64,000 nucleotides of DNA from Flavisolibacter ginsengisoli DSM 18119 (GCF_900129295.1 NZ_FQUU01000001.1:248001-312000), one strand, 5' to 3'; numbered from the stretch's first letter, positions 28,152 through 38,689 are shown. The notes: generated by a model not told the origin, from the sequence alone. Numbers and translations: made by a program.

Positions 28152-30572
28152 TTACTCAGTTCTTAGACTTTTTACCGGATTGGCAAGTGCAGCCCTGATA
28201 GCCTGGAAACTCACTGTTATGAATGCAATGGCTAATGCTGCCAGGGTGGCAATAAAAAACACCCCTATGCTGATAGTAATCCTATAGGGAAAATCATCCA
28301 GCCAGTTATTCATGGCCCACCAGGCAATTGGAAAAGCTATAATGGAAGCCAGCAGCACCAGGAATAAAAAATTACGGGAAAGCAATCCAACTATATTCAG
28401 GATGCCTGCACCCAAAACTTTGCGTATACCAATTTCTTTTACTCTTTGTTCGGCACTCAGCGCAGCCAGGGCAAACAACCCCATACACCCTATGACAATG
28501 GCCATGATGGTGAAAGCCCAGAGCAGGCTACCCAGTTTTTCTTCCGAGCGGTACATGGCATCATAACTTTCATCCATGAATTGATACGCCAGGGGGTATC
28601 CGGGAGAGAACTGGTTCCAAACCTTATTGATAAAGGCAATAGTAGATTTAATATCGTCTGGCCTGATCTTAACGGCAACTTTATAGACTACCTTGGGATA
28701 TATCTGTATCACCGATGCCATGATCTTTTCATGAAGACTTTTATAGTTGAAGTCCTGAACCACACCAATGACCCTTCCCTCTTTCACAGGATGCAATGAA
28801 TCAGGTTCCCACTTATCCCAGTTTAATCGTTGTCCCAGGGCTTTTTCCGGAGTTCCAAAACCAAGATCCTTTACCGCTGTTTCATTGATTATAAAAGCCT
28901 GTTCTTCATCGGTTGCCATTTCCCGGGAGAAATCCCTTCCCGCAATAAGCCGAAGTCCAAGCGTTTTTATATAGTCATGATCACCAATGAAAACATTCGC
29001 AGGATAGTTTTTATTTCCATCCTTTCCTGGAATAGTAATATTGTCACCTGCAAACTGATCTCCAGGCAATCCATATCCCGAGGTTACAGAAACAATATTG
29101 GTGGAATTCCGTAGTTCAGATTTAAATGTTTCAAGGTTTTTCTCCACATCGCCACGGACCTGGAAGTATAATACCTGCTCTTTTTGAAACCCAAGGTCCT
29201 TGTTATTCATGTACCTTATCTGCCGGTAAACTATGAGGGAGGATACGATCAGTAAGGCAGATAATGCAAATTGAATAACAACAAGTCCCTTACGCAACCA
29301 ACCGGCACGTATGCTGTTTCCGGTGATCTTCATTGATTTTAAAACCTTGATAGGTTGGAAACCTGAAAGAACAAATGCGGGATATATACCTGCAAGTATG
29401 CCGATAATTATCCCGGAAACCAACAAGGCGCACGCAATCCCTGGGTCTGTAAGTGGATTAAATCTTATGGATTTGCCGGTAAAACTATTGAGAGAAGGTA
29501 TTATTAAACAAGTTGCTATGGTAGCAATCATTACAGACAACACTGAAAGCAGCACTGTTTCACCGATGAATTGAATAATCAATTGTTTGCGGTCAGCACC
29601 AATTACCTTTCTTATACCTATTTCCTTTGCTCTTCTAAAGGATCTTGCGGTAGCAAGATTAATAAAGTTGAAACAGGCAATGATCAAAACAAACAAGGCA
29701 ATAATAGATAGGCCTTTCACATAGGTCTCATTTCCTCTTATGGCATTATCATAAACAAAATCAGCTGACTGCAGGTGGATGTTTTGTAAGGGCTGGAAAT
29801 AAGGCATTATAGTTGTCCCCGTTTGTTGCTGCCTGGGGATTATTTCTTTTTTTACATATGCCTGGAATTTATCCTGAAGTCTTTGAACATTTGAACCGGC
29901 CTTCAGCCTGGCATAGGTATAAAACTGGCTCCAGTCCCAGCTCTGCATTCTTTCAGCGGCTATACCTGCAGAAGAAAGAGACATGAGGTAATGAAAATCC
30001 AAATGAAAATGCCTAGGTAATGGACCCAGCACTCCTGTAACTATAAAGTCCTCTTTATCAATTTTTATAGTTTTCCCAATAGGATCCTCCTTCCCAAAAT
30101 AACGTTTAGCAAGTTCACTGGTGATTACCATCGAGGATGGCATTGTCAGCGCAGTTGCAGGATCACCTTTATCAAAGGCCAGCGGAAATATTTTAAAAAA
30201 TGAAGCTTCTGCAAACCAACCTTTTTCCTCGTAATCGGACTTTTGATTGACCTCGAAAAGAAACTTATCAGCAGACATTAAAATCCTTGCTGTAGTATCC
30301 ACCTCGGGATAGTGTTGGTCCAAATAACTGGCTATTGCAGGGGCTACAACAGCAGCCTTCGTGACTGTATTATTATCATTTCGCACCGTATACACCCGGT
30401 ATACGTTTTCTCCGCCTGTGATTGACTGATCAAACTTTAATTCATCCCATACAAACAATGCAATAACCAGGCAACCGGTTATGCCAATAGCAAGACTGGC
30501 AATATTGACCAGTGAAAAACCTTTAGAGCGAAGCAGGTTGCGAAAAGCAGTTTTAAAATAATTCTTAAACAT
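28152..30572 (-). CDS. MacB/FtsX-type permease P5 (class A)
   Basis: An 806-residue permease. The class A marks are PLQNIHLQSADF, the first box SFRRAKEIGIRKVIGADRKQLIIQF preceded by INLATARS, FNYKSLHEK in the second periplasmic domain, and the MYRSEEK motif. The final box is EQRVKEIGIRKVLGAG, and the C-terminus is NPVKSLRTE. The PDSLHPVKEGR insertion in the second periplasmic domain is specific to this copy. It follows the class B gene P6 by 18 bases. Confidence 0.93.
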   Translation of the reverse strand: MFKNYFKTAFRNLLRSKGFSLVNIASLAIGITGCLVIALFVWDELKFDQSITGGENVYRVYTVRNDNNTVTKAAVVAPAIASYLDQHYPEVDTTARILMSADKFLFEVNQKSDYEEKGWFAEASFFKIFPLAFDKGDPATALTMPSSMVITSELAKRYFGKEDPIGKTIKIDKEDFIVTGVLGPLPRHFHLDFHYLMSLSSAGIAAERMQSWDWSQFYTYARLKAGSNVQRLQDKFQAYVKKEIIPRQQQTGTTIMPYFQPLQNIHLQSADFVYDNAIRGNETYVKGLSIIALFVLIIACFNFINLATARSFRRAKEIGIRKVIGADRKQLIIQFIGETVLLSVLSVMIATIATCLIIPSLNSFTGKSIRFNPLTDPGIACALLVSGIIIGILAGIYPAFVLSGFQPIKVLKSMKITGNSIRAGWLRKGLVVIQFALSALLIVSSLIVYRQIRYMNNKDLGFQKEQVLYFQVRGDVEKNLETFKSELRNSTNIVSVTSGYGLPGDQFAGDNITIPGKDGNKNYPANVFIGDHDYIKTLGLRLIAGRDFSREMATDEEQAFIINETAVKDLGFGTPEKALGQRLNWDKWEPDSLHPVKEGRVIGVVQDFNYKSLHEKIMASVIQIYPKVVYKVAVKIRPDDIKSTIAFINKVWNQFSPGYPLAYQFMDESYDAMYRSEEKLGSLLWAFTIMAIVIGCMGLFALAALSAEQRVKEIGIRKVLGAGILNIVGLLSRNFLFLVLLASIIAFPIAWWAMNNWLDDFPYRITISIGVFFIATLAALAIAFITVSFQAIRAALANPVKSLRTE

Positions 30573-30590
30573 TCAATTATTTGTTGCGGT

Positions 30591-32951
30591 TTACTCAGTC
30601 CTAAGATTCTTAACAGGGTTGGTCATAGCTGCCTTGATGGCCTGGAAACTAACTGTGAGAATGGCAATGGAAATAGCACTCATTCCGGCAAGGACAAATA
30701 CCCACCATTCCAGGTTTACCCTGTAAGGATAATTCTGCAACCATTTATACATGGTAAAACCAGCAATTGGCGAAGCAATCAGCAGCGCAATAATGACAAG
30801 TTTTAAAAAGTCTTTTGAGAGTAAAGTGGTAATACTGGTTACTGATGCACCCAGCACCTTGCGCACACCAATTTCCTTAATGCGGTTCTGTGCCATGTAG
30901 GCTGCTAATCCAAAAAGCCCCAGGCAGGATATGAAAATGGTTAACCCGGCAAACAATGCTGTAAGTATGCCAGTCCTTTTCTCATCATCAAACTTCCTGG
31001 CATATTCTTCATCCACGAACTTATATTCAAAAGGATATTCAGGATTATATTTTTTAAATATGCTCTCTGCAACTTTAAGATTTGATTCGGTAGATTTTGC
31101 AGGGTTTAATTTAATATGCATCACATTAAGCCATCCCCTGGCCCCCTCAACCACCATTGGCTTCAAGGGATAATAAGGTGATTGCAGGATGAAATCCTTA
31201 ATTACGCCCACCACATGCCATTCAACGCCAATATCTTTTATCAACTGTCCAATGGGTTCCTTAAAATTCATGGCCTTAACAGCAGATTCATTTAACAATA
31301 CTGCTGTGGAATCTGTAGGGAATTGCTTCAGATCGAAATCCCGTCCTTTTACCAATTGGAATCCGGCTGTTTTAACAATATTCTGATCAGCTGAAAACCT
31401 GTCAAAATCTGTTTTATCGTTTGGATCCTTTCCAGCCCATTGAAAGTCCCAACTGTCACTCCATCCCTGCGTAATAGGTGCGCTGGTCTTACTTACAGAT
31501 GTAGCTACTCCTGCATTAAGTAATTCATTTTTCACCAGTTCATAATTCTTACCAAGGTCACCCGAAAGCATATGATACACCAAATTATTCTTGTCATATC
31601 CAGCTTCACGCTCCCTGGCATAGCTGATCTGGTGTTTAACTACCAATGTGCCTATGATGAGGATAATGGCAAAAGAAAACTGCAGAACCACCAATATTTT
31701 GCGTGGTGCTATCAAAGCCTTACTGGACCTGAATATTCCTTTTAAAACTTTTACAGGTTGGAATGAAGAAAGGAAGAAGGCAGGATAACTTCCTGCAATA
31801 ATACCAGTCAGCAAAATAAACCCCAGTGCAAATACCCAATTGCGGTAGTTGCCATAATCAATAAAAAGCTCCTTATCTGTAAGTTTGTTAAATGCAGGTA
31901 AGCTCACCTGTACTATGAGGACGGCCAATATACCAGCTATCAATGCCAGTAGAACAGACTCGCCAATGAACTGCCCTACAAGTGCACTTTTTGGAGCTCC
32001 AACAACTTTGCGGATACCTACTTCTTTTGCACGTTTTTCACTTCGTGCAGTACTCAGGTTCATAAAATTGATACAGGCTATCAGCAATATGAATACAGCA
32101 ATAATCCCAAACAGCCTTACAAATTCAATACGTCCGCCATCTTCAACACCTTCCTTAAAACTGGAATACAGGCGCCAGCGACTCATGGGGTAGACGAACA
32201 TTTCGCCTTCCTTATCACTATCTGCATAGCGCTGACGGATCGTTTTCAATTTTGTATTCAAAGCAACCACGGAAGCATTTGGCTTTAGCATTACATAGGT
32301 ACGCGTTGAATTGTTGCCCCAGCTGGCATCATCTTCACCCACATATCTTAAATAGGACCAGGGCAATAAGTATTCAAATTTGAAACGGGTATTATTGGGC
32401 AGATCTTTCAGCAGGCCGGTGACCTGGAAATTATCTTTGTTATCAAGCTTAAGGACCTTGCCCATTGGATCTTCGTCTCCATATAGCTTTTTCGCCAGCT
32501 TTTCCGTGATTACTATAGAGTGCATATCCATCAATGCGGTTTTTGGATTGCCTTTGATCAATGGAAAGCTAAACACCTGCAGAAAATTGGAGTCTACCAT
32601 ATTCCCACTTACAGTCAATCGCTTATCTCCTACACTAAAAAGATAAACATGGTCCCAGTACACACGCACCGCCTGTTCTACCTCAGGATAATCTTTCTCC
32701 AATGTGCGCGCCAATATTTTGGGGGTTGTGTTCCATGCCTGCAGTTTGCCGCTGAAATGAGCCTTATTCCAGGCTTCATAAATACGGTCCTTCTTTTCAT
32801 GAAACTGTTCATAGCTTACTTCATTCTGTATCCATAACAAGATCAAAATAGCACTGGCCATGCCTATGGCAAGACCAGAAATATTGATTATGGAAAAAGC
32901 CTTATTGCGAAGCAGGTTTCGAAAGGCGATCTTGAGGTAATTTTTAAGCAT
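30591..32951 (-). CDS. MacB/FtsX-type permease P6 (class B)
   Basis: A 786-residue permease. The class B marks are SRWRLYSSFKEGVEDGGRIEFV, SEKRAKEVGIRKVVGAPKSALVGQF, SPYYPLKPMVV and NPEYPFEYKFVDEEYARKF. The final box is QNRIKEIGVRKVLGAS, and the C-terminus is NPVKNLRTE. The KVVGAPKS sequence differs from the KTLGSERK of P4 and P8, so it is the most diverged of the three class B copies. Confidence 0.93.
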   Translation of the reverse strand: MLKNYLKIAFRNLLRNKAFSIINISGLAIGMASAILILLWIQNEVSYEQFHEKKDRIYEAWNKAHFSGKLQAWNTTPKILARTLEKDYPEVEQAVRVYWDHVYLFSVGDKRLTVSGNMVDSNFLQVFSFPLIKGNPKTALMDMHSIVITEKLAKKLYGDEDPMGKVLKLDNKDNFQVTGLLKDLPNNTRFKFEYLLPWSYLRYVGEDDASWGNNSTRTYVMLKPNASVVALNTKLKTIRQRYADSDKEGEMFVYPMSRWRLYSSFKEGVEDGGRIEFVRLFGIIAVFILLIACINFMNLSTARSEKRAKEVGIRKVVGAPKSALVGQFIGESVLLALIAGILAVLIVQVSLPAFNKLTDKELFIDYGNYRNWVFALGFILLTGIIAGSYPAFFLSSFQPVKVLKGIFRSSKALIAPRKILVVLQFSFAIILIIGTLVVKHQISYAREREAGYDKNNLVYHMLSGDLGKNYELVKNELLNAGVATSVSKTSAPITQGWSDSWDFQWAGKDPNDKTDFDRFSADQNIVKTAGFQLVKGRDFDLKQFPTDSTAVLLNESAVKAMNFKEPIGQLIKDIGVEWHVVGVIKDFILQSPYYPLKPMVVEGARGWLNVMHIKLNPAKSTESNLKVAESIFKKYNPEYPFEYKFVDEEYARKFDDEKRTGILTALFAGLTIFISCLGLFGLAAYMAQNRIKEIGVRKVLGASVTSITTLLSKDFLKLVIIALLIASPIAGFTMYKWLQNYPYRVNLEWWVFVLAGMSAISIAILTVSFQAIKAAMTNPVKNLRTE

Positions 32952-32996
32952 AGTCCGTTGGTTTAGTACATAATAGTTCTGGTGATCAATCCCTCT

Positions 32997-35417
32997 CTAT
33001 TCAGTTCTTAAATTTTTAACAGGATTGGCTCTTGCAGCTTTGACCGCCTGGAACCCGATTGTGGCAAATGCAACCAATGCAGCCATAAACCCGGCAAACA
33101 GGAATACCCACCAGGGAATATTGATGCGATAGGCAAAATCTTCAAGCCATTTGTTCATGGCAAACCAGGCCACAGGAAATGCAATGATGCCTGCTATAAG
33201 TACAAGCTTCAGAAAGTCTTTTGAGAGCAGCGTAACAATAGTACTCACAGTAGCCCCTAACACCTTGCGTATGCCAATCTCCTTTATCCTTTGACTGATG
33301 GTGAATGCTGATAATCCCAATAGCCCAAGACAGGCAATGAAAATGGCAATGAAAGAGAAAATAGTGAAAATGCTTTCCTGCCTGTGTTCTGACTGGTATA
33401 AACGTGAGAAGTTCTCATCGAGAAAAGTATAATCAAAAGGAATTTCGGGTAGGAATTGTTTCCATGTGGATTCAATATGAGCAATAGCAGCTGGAATGCT
33501 ACCTGAAACCTTAATGGAAATCCTGCCGAAATTGTTTCCATTCTGGGGAATAAACAATATAAGAGGCAGGATACGCTGGTGCATGGATTCAAAATGAAAA
33601 TCATTGAAAACACCTACCAACTGGCCTTTCTTCCTGCCATATTGAAACTGTTTGCCAATAGCTTCTTCATTGGATTTCAATCCTAATACTTTTACAGCAG
33701 CCTCATTTACCAGGAAAGCCGAAGTATCCATGCCATAGCTTTTGGAAAAATTTCTTCCCTGCACCATTCCAACACCATAAGTAGGTATAAAATCCTCGTC
33801 GGCAACCACAAACTTTATATCGGCCTGGATAGGCGTCAATGAATCACCCCTGTTTATTTGAGATCCCATCGCATCGAGCAAACGTCCTGATGGTATTCTT
33901 GAAGAACGGGTGACGCCCTTGATGCCAGGATTATCCAGTAATTGCGTTTTAAAAGATTCATACTTGTCATTTAGACCTGCATTGTACGCAAGTGTGATCA
34001 CATGATCTTTATTAAAGCCTAATGCTTTCTGCTGCATATACCGCAGCTGCTGGAAAACAATAGTTGTACAAATAATGAGTATAATCGAAATGGAAAATTG
34101 GACTACTACCAGTGCTTTACGGAATGACAGGCTATGACCTCCTACCTTCATTATGCCTTTCAATACCTTAATAGGTTGGAAGGAAGAAAGGAATAGTGCC
34201 GGGTAGATGCCCGAAAGGATACCAATAACAAATGGTAAGGATAATAAAGGCAATAAGAACTGCCATTTGAACAAACTGCTTATTGAAAGACCCTGTCCTG
34301 AAATGTCATTCAGCCAGGGAAGGGCAAGCCTGGTGAGCAGAATGGCCAATAAGGTCGCTATCCAGCAAATAAGGACTGATTCGCAAAGGAATTGTAATAC
34401 GAGCTCTTTTTTTTGAGCACCTACCACCTTGCGGATCCCGATCTCCTTTCCACGTAAAACAGATCTTGCCGTGGAAAGATTCATATAATTGATACAGGCT
34501 ATCAACAGTATGAATAGTGCTATGGCAGAGAAAACATACACCCTTTTAATGTCTCCATTTTCTTCTGCTTCATCATCCATATGAGACAACAGGTGGATAT
34601 CTGAAAGTTTACGCAAAGACAAGCTGGTATATTGTGAAGGTTTGTACTTGTCACCATCATTGATATGCCTGTTCAAAAAAGCAGGTAACTGGGCCTCCAG
34701 TTTGGAAGGGTCATATCCCTGCGGTAAAAGAACATAAGTAAAGAAGGCGTTATTGCCCCAGTTGGTTGCCAGGTTATTCGCGCCATACACTGCCGTGTCA
34801 TTCAATGTATTAAATGAGATCATCAACTCTGGATGCAGGTGTGCATTGGAAGGAAAAGATTTGTAAACACCAGTAACTTTCAGGTCAAACTGGTTATTCA
34901 TTCTCACAATCTTATTCAGTGGCTCATCGTTGCCAAAATATTTTTTAGCAAGATCTTCCGTAAGCATGACAGAATAAGGATCGTTCAATGCTTTGGCGGG
35001 ATTGCCTTTTGTCACCTGTACATTGAACACATCAAACAAATGCTCGTCGGCGAAATAGGAATTTTGCTCATTGAACTTTTTATCCTCATAACGGAAAGGT
35101 GTAGGACTGTTTTGCAACAGGCGTGTAACCTGTCTGATCTCTTTAAAATCATTTTTAAGTAATGGGCCCACTGGTGGTGCCACTGCGGCAAGCTTTAAAT
35201 TAAGCGCCCCCGTTTCAGGATTTACAAAAGTCCTTTCAACCCTGAATATGTGATCGGCATTTGTATTATACCGGTCATAACTCAATTCATTGATTATATA
35301 TGTGCTGATCAGCAGGCAACAGGTTAATCCCAGTGTTAACCCGAACAGATTTATGAAGGAAATGAACTTGTACTTTACCAGGTTCCTGAATGCTATTTTA
35401 AAATAATTATAGAACAT
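32997..35417 (-). CDS. MacB/FtsX-type permease P7 (class A)
   Basis: An 806-residue permease. The class A marks are KLSDIHLLSHMDD with an acidic EAEENGD stretch, the first box VLRGKEIGIRKVVGAQKKELVLQF, and the second-half FHFESMHQR. It also has the LYQSEHR motif and final box SQRIKEIGIRKVLGAT; the C-terminus is NPVKNLRTE. It is translationally close to class B gene P8 (gap 9 bases), the tightest of the three B-A pairs. Confidence 0.93.
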   Translation of the reverse strand: MFYNYFKIAFRNLVKYKFISFINLFGLTLGLTCCLLISTYIINELSYDRYNTNADHIFRVERTFVNPETGALNLKLAAVAPPVGPLLKNDFKEIRQVTRLLQNSPTPFRYEDKKFNEQNSYFADEHLFDVFNVQVTKGNPAKALNDPYSVMLTEDLAKKYFGNDEPLNKIVRMNNQFDLKVTGVYKSFPSNAHLHPELMISFNTLNDTAVYGANNLATNWGNNAFFTYVLLPQGYDPSKLEAQLPAFLNRHINDGDKYKPSQYTSLSLRKLSDIHLLSHMDDEAEENGDIKRVYVFSAIALFILLIACINYMNLSTARSVLRGKEIGIRKVVGAQKKELVLQFLCESVLICWIATLLAILLTRLALPWLNDISGQGLSISSLFKWQFLLPLLSLPFVIGILSGIYPALFLSSFQPIKVLKGIMKVGGHSLSFRKALVVVQFSISIILIICTTIVFQQLRYMQQKALGFNKDHVITLAYNAGLNDKYESFKTQLLDNPGIKGVTRSSRIPSGRLLDAMGSQINRGDSLTPIQADIKFVVADEDFIPTYGVGMVQGRNFSKSYGMDTSAFLVNEAAVKVLGLKSNEEAIGKQFQYGRKKGQLVGVFNDFHFESMHQRILPLILFIPQNGNNFGRISIKVSGSIPAAIAHIESTWKQFLPEIPFDYTFLDENFSRLYQSEHRQESIFTIFSFIAIFIACLGLLGLSAFTISQRIKEIGIRKVLGATVSTIVTLLSKDFLKLVLIAGIIAFPVAWFAMNKWLEDFAYRINIPWWVFLFAGFMAALVAFATIGFQAVKAARANPVKNLRTE

Positions 35418-35426
35418 AGAACAGGT

Positions 35427-37787
35427 TTATTCGCTTCTTAATGTTTTGACCGGGTTGCTAAGTGCCGCCCTTGATGCATTTAGGCTTACAGTTAGCAGTG
35501 CAATAAAAAGAATGACAATACCTACCATGGCAAACACACCTACACTTATATCCGTGCGGTAACTATAATTTTGCAACCATTTATTCATTCCCCACCAGGC
35601 TATGGGAATAGCTACCACAAAGGCCAGGGCAACCAACCATAAAAATTCTTTAGACATGAGCAATAATAATTGCTGCAGTGAAGCACCAAGCACTTTGCGG
35701 ATCCCAATCTCCTTGCGGCGTCGTTCAATGGAAGATGCCACGAGTCCAAACAATCCAAGACAGCAAATGAATATGGCCAGCCCGGCAAAGATTACAGACA
35801 GCTTGCCAATCAGTTGTTCGTTGATGAACTTCTGGTTAAACTCTTCATCAATGAATTTGTATTCAAATGGATATTCAATACTGTATTTCTTATAAGTGTT
35901 TTCTACGGCTGCCAATGCATTTTTAAGGTCTGCATTTTTAGCAAGACGCAGGTTCAGCCTTCCTGACCATTTATTCTCATACACCAGCATCAATGGATCT
36001 GCGGGCTTATAGGGAGAAGTGATGACCATATCATCCAGCACACCAACAATTGTCCGTTCTTTGCCCGCCCAGTTGATCTTTGTACCCACAGGTGTCTTTA
36101 AGCCCATAAGTTTGATCGCTTCTTTATTAAAAACTACGGCATTGGAATCGCCACTACGGAAATCCCTGCCATCAAGTATTTTAGTCCGTACTGTTTGAGC
36201 AAAATCTTCATTGGTAAAGATGAATCCAATAACCAAATTGGAACTAGGCGGAGCACCTACCCACCTGATACCTGAAGTGGACATGTAAATATCTGTGATT
36301 GGGCTGGATGTGCGGTTAACCGACGATACAAGCCCTGTCTGCAGCAGGTCGTTTTTTAATGCATCAAAACTCTTATCGGTTGCAGGGGTTGAATTGACCA
36401 TTACCAGGTTATCCTGGTCATATCCCAGATCCCGGTCCTTTACATATTGCAACTGTTTATAGATAACTACCGTAGCTGATATCAAAATGATGGAAGCAAT
36501 AAACTGGAAGGTCACCAGTATCTTTCTTGGCAATAAGGCTTGCTTACCAGGCAGGAAGGTTCCTTTCAATACTTTTATGGGATTGAAGCCTGATAAATAA
36601 AATGCAGGGTAACTTCCGGCCACAAGGCCTGTGACCAATATCATTGCAGCAACAAGTACCCAGGTGACAGGTTGTTTAAAAGGTATAACAAGATCTTCTT
36701 TCAATAATTGACTAAAGGTTGGCACCAGTGCAATGACTATGACTGCTGCAAGAACAAATGCTAAAACAGAAAGCAAAAGCGATTCTGATATGAACTGGTA
36801 AAGTAATTGTTTGCGCTCAGAGCCCAGTGTTTTGCGAATACCTACTTCCTTGGCTCTTTTCTCAGAACGAGCTGTAGATAGGTTCATAAAATTGACACAA
36901 GCAATGATCAGTATGATCACCGCTATCCAGGTAAAAAGATATACATATTCAATTCTGCCGCCGGTATTAACGCCATTGCTGAAATCTCCATATAACCTCC
37001 ATTTACTCATTGGATGTAATACAATACTTCCCCTTGTAGTAGGGTTCTCGCCTTCTGTATGCTCCTGTACCAGTTTCATAACTTTAGATGCCAGTGCAGG
37101 GATATTAGTACCGCTATGCGTTTGAAAGAACACACGGTTGCCGCAATTCACCCATTCAGTCTCAGATTTAATAATGTCAGGAGAAGAGGGATTAAAGGGA
37201 ATGATCCCTTCAAACTGTAAGGTTGAATTCCTTGGGACGTCTTTGATGACAGCTTTGACATAGGCCGTTCTATGGTTGTTAATTTCAACAGGCTGGTTGA
37301 TCACGTTCACGTTTCCAAACAAAGCCTTAGCTGTTGATTCAGTGAGAATGACTGCATCGGCATCTTTTACAGCTGTAGATAGATTACCCTGCAAGGGTTC
37401 ATAACTAAAGATGTCAAAAAACTCTGGTGATACAGTAAGTGTGGATTTATTCAATCGCTTATCCCCTGATCTAAATAAGGTGGTCTCTCCAAAAGACACA
37501 ATGGCTGCATGTTCTATTTCCGGGAAGCTGGCTTTGGCAGCCTTAGGCAATGGATACATCATATCCTGCCCGGTATTGATCTCGCCATTGAAATCACGAT
37601 TACACATTACATGGTAAATAGTATCGTAATTTTTATTATTCCGATCCCATGAGCGTTCGTTATACACCCATACCAGGATCAGTAAAGTGCAGGCCATTCC
37701 AATGGTGAGACCTGCGATATTGATAAAAGAAAAAACTTTATGCTTAACAAGGTTGCGCCAGGCAAGCTTAATATAAGTGGTGAACAT
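35427..37787 (-). CDS. MacB/FtsX-type permease P8 (class B)
   Basis: A 786-residue permease, first of the array in transcription order, 45 bases behind ATPase 2. The N-terminal helix is at about 20-42, the first periplasmic domain at about 45-275 with SKWRLYGDFSNGVNTGG (261-277), and the first box SEKRAKEVGIRKTLGSERKQLLYQF at 308-332. The second half has SPYKPADPLML and IEYPFEYKFIDEEFNQKF, final box ERRRKEIGIRKVLGAS and C-terminus NPVKTLRSE. All of these are class B marks. Confidence 0.93.
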   Translation of the reverse strand: MFTTYIKLAWRNLVKHKVFSFINIAGLTIGMACTLLILVWVYNERSWDRNNKNYDTIYHVMCNRDFNGEINTGQDMMYPLPKAAKASFPEIEHAAIVSFGETTLFRSGDKRLNKSTLTVSPEFFDIFSYEPLQGNLSTAVKDADAVILTESTAKALFGNVNVINQPVEINNHRTAYVKAVIKDVPRNSTLQFEGIIPFNPSSPDIIKSETEWVNCGNRVFFQTHSGTNIPALASKVMKLVQEHTEGENPTTRGSIVLHPMSKWRLYGDFSNGVNTGGRIEYVYLFTWIAVIILIIACVNFMNLSTARSEKRAKEVGIRKTLGSERKQLLYQFISESLLLSVLAFVLAAVIVIALVPTFSQLLKEDLVIPFKQPVTWVLVAAMILVTGLVAGSYPAFYLSGFNPIKVLKGTFLPGKQALLPRKILVTFQFIASIILISATVVIYKQLQYVKDRDLGYDQDNLVMVNSTPATDKSFDALKNDLLQTGLVSSVNRTSSPITDIYMSTSGIRWVGAPPSSNLVIGFIFTNEDFAQTVRTKILDGRDFRSGDSNAVVFNKEAIKLMGLKTPVGTKINWAGKERTIVGVLDDMVITSPYKPADPLMLVYENKWSGRLNLRLAKNADLKNALAAVENTYKKYSIEYPFEYKFIDEEFNQKFINEQLIGKLSVIFAGLAIFICCLGLFGLVASSIERRRKEIGIRKVLGASLQQLLLLMSKEFLWLVALAFVVAIPIAWWGMNKWLQNYSYRTDISVGVFAMVGIVILFIALLTVSLNASRAALSNPVKTLRSE

Positions 37788-37832
37788 GTAATTGGTTTTG
37801 TGGTTAGATCCTCCTGTGCATTAGGTCAGTTG

Positions 37833-38510
37833 TCAAACCATGATATTTTCCAGTACGGTCTGTCCGTCAAGCATGCGAACAATGCGGTGACTATACCTGG
37901 CATCATGCTCAGAGTGCGTTACCATTACCACCGTTGTACCTTGTTCATTAAGGTCTGTCAGCATTTGCATGACTTCATTACCATTACTGGAATCCAGGTT
38001 ACCGGTAGGTTCATCAGCCAATATCAGCTTAGGATTATTCACCACAGCCCTGGCCACTGCCACACGCTGTTGCTGACCTCCGGAAAGCTGTTGAGGGTAG
38101 TGATTGCGGCGGTGCATGATCTGCATTTTATCCAGCACTTCTTCCACTCTTTGTTTGCGTTCTGAAGGTCTTGCACCTAAATAGATCAATGGCAGTTCTA
38201 CATTTTCAAAAACAGTCAATTCATCAATCAGGTTAAAGCTCTGGAAAACAAATCCAATATTTCTTTTGCGCAGGTCTGCTCTTTTTCTTTCATTGAAATC
38301 AGCTACCTCAATTCCATTGAACAAAAAGCTTCCGCTATCCGGATCGTCAAGCAGCCCCAGGATATTTAATAAAGTGGATTTGCCACAACCTGAGGGGCCC
38401 ATAATAGCGACAAATTCACCCTCAGCTACGGAAAGGGAAAGTTTGTTCAGTGCTACTGTTTCCACATCTTCAGTACGATAGATCTTTTCGAGGTTTTTAA
38501 TCTTTATCAT
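37833..38510 (-). CDS. MacB/LolD-type ABC ATPase 2
   Basis: A 225-residue ATPase. The frame is open upstream, but the start at 38510 gives the usual N-terminus MIKIKNLEKIY; the upstream codons encode no ABC sequence. It has Walker A GPSGCGKS (38-45), the family segment FVFQSFNLIDELTVFENVELPL, a canonical signature LSGGQQQRVAVARA, Walker B LILADEPTGNLDS and switch His in VTHSEHD. Unlike ATPase 1, the signature region is intact. It is placed between the HlyD gene and the eight permeases and probably energises most of them. Confidence 0.95.
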   Translation of the reverse strand: MIKIKNLEKIYRTEDVETVALNKLSLSVAEGEFVAIMGPSGCGKSTLLNILGLLDDPDSGSFLFNGIEVADFNERKRADLRKRNIGFVFQSFNLIDELTVFENVELPLIYLGARPSERKQRVEEVLDKMQIMHRRNHYPQQLSGGQQQRVAVARAVVNNPKLILADEPTGNLDSSNGNEVMQMLTDLNEQGTTVVMVTHSEHDARYSHRIVRMLDGQTVLENIMV

Positions 38511-38536
38511 TTTGATTTTTTTATAAACAGTTTGGA

Positions 38537-38689
38537 TTAATTGAAATGCATTAAAAGGTTTCCAGGCAGGATCTGGAAAGCCACAATTTCTTTCTTCACT
38601 TCCGGTTTTCTTTCCCTGATCTTTTGAAAACAGGCTGTTGTGATACAATGAACACCTAAAAGAGGGATCATTAAAAAGAAGAGTTTCAT
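38537..38689 (-). CDS. Possible 50-residue exported peptide
   Basis: In the 219-base gap between the HlyD and ATPase 2 genes an ATG at 38689 opens a 50-codon frame. It starts MKLFFLMIPLLGVHCITTAC, which looks like a signal or membrane segment, and continues with a charged stretch (KIRERKPEVKKE). There is no recognised family and only a weak lipobox. It is reported because position and signal-like N-terminus fit a small accessory protein; it may be chance. Confidence 0.3.
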   Translation of the reverse strand: MKLFFLMIPLLGVHCITTACFQKIRERKPEVKKEIVAFQILPGNLLMHFN

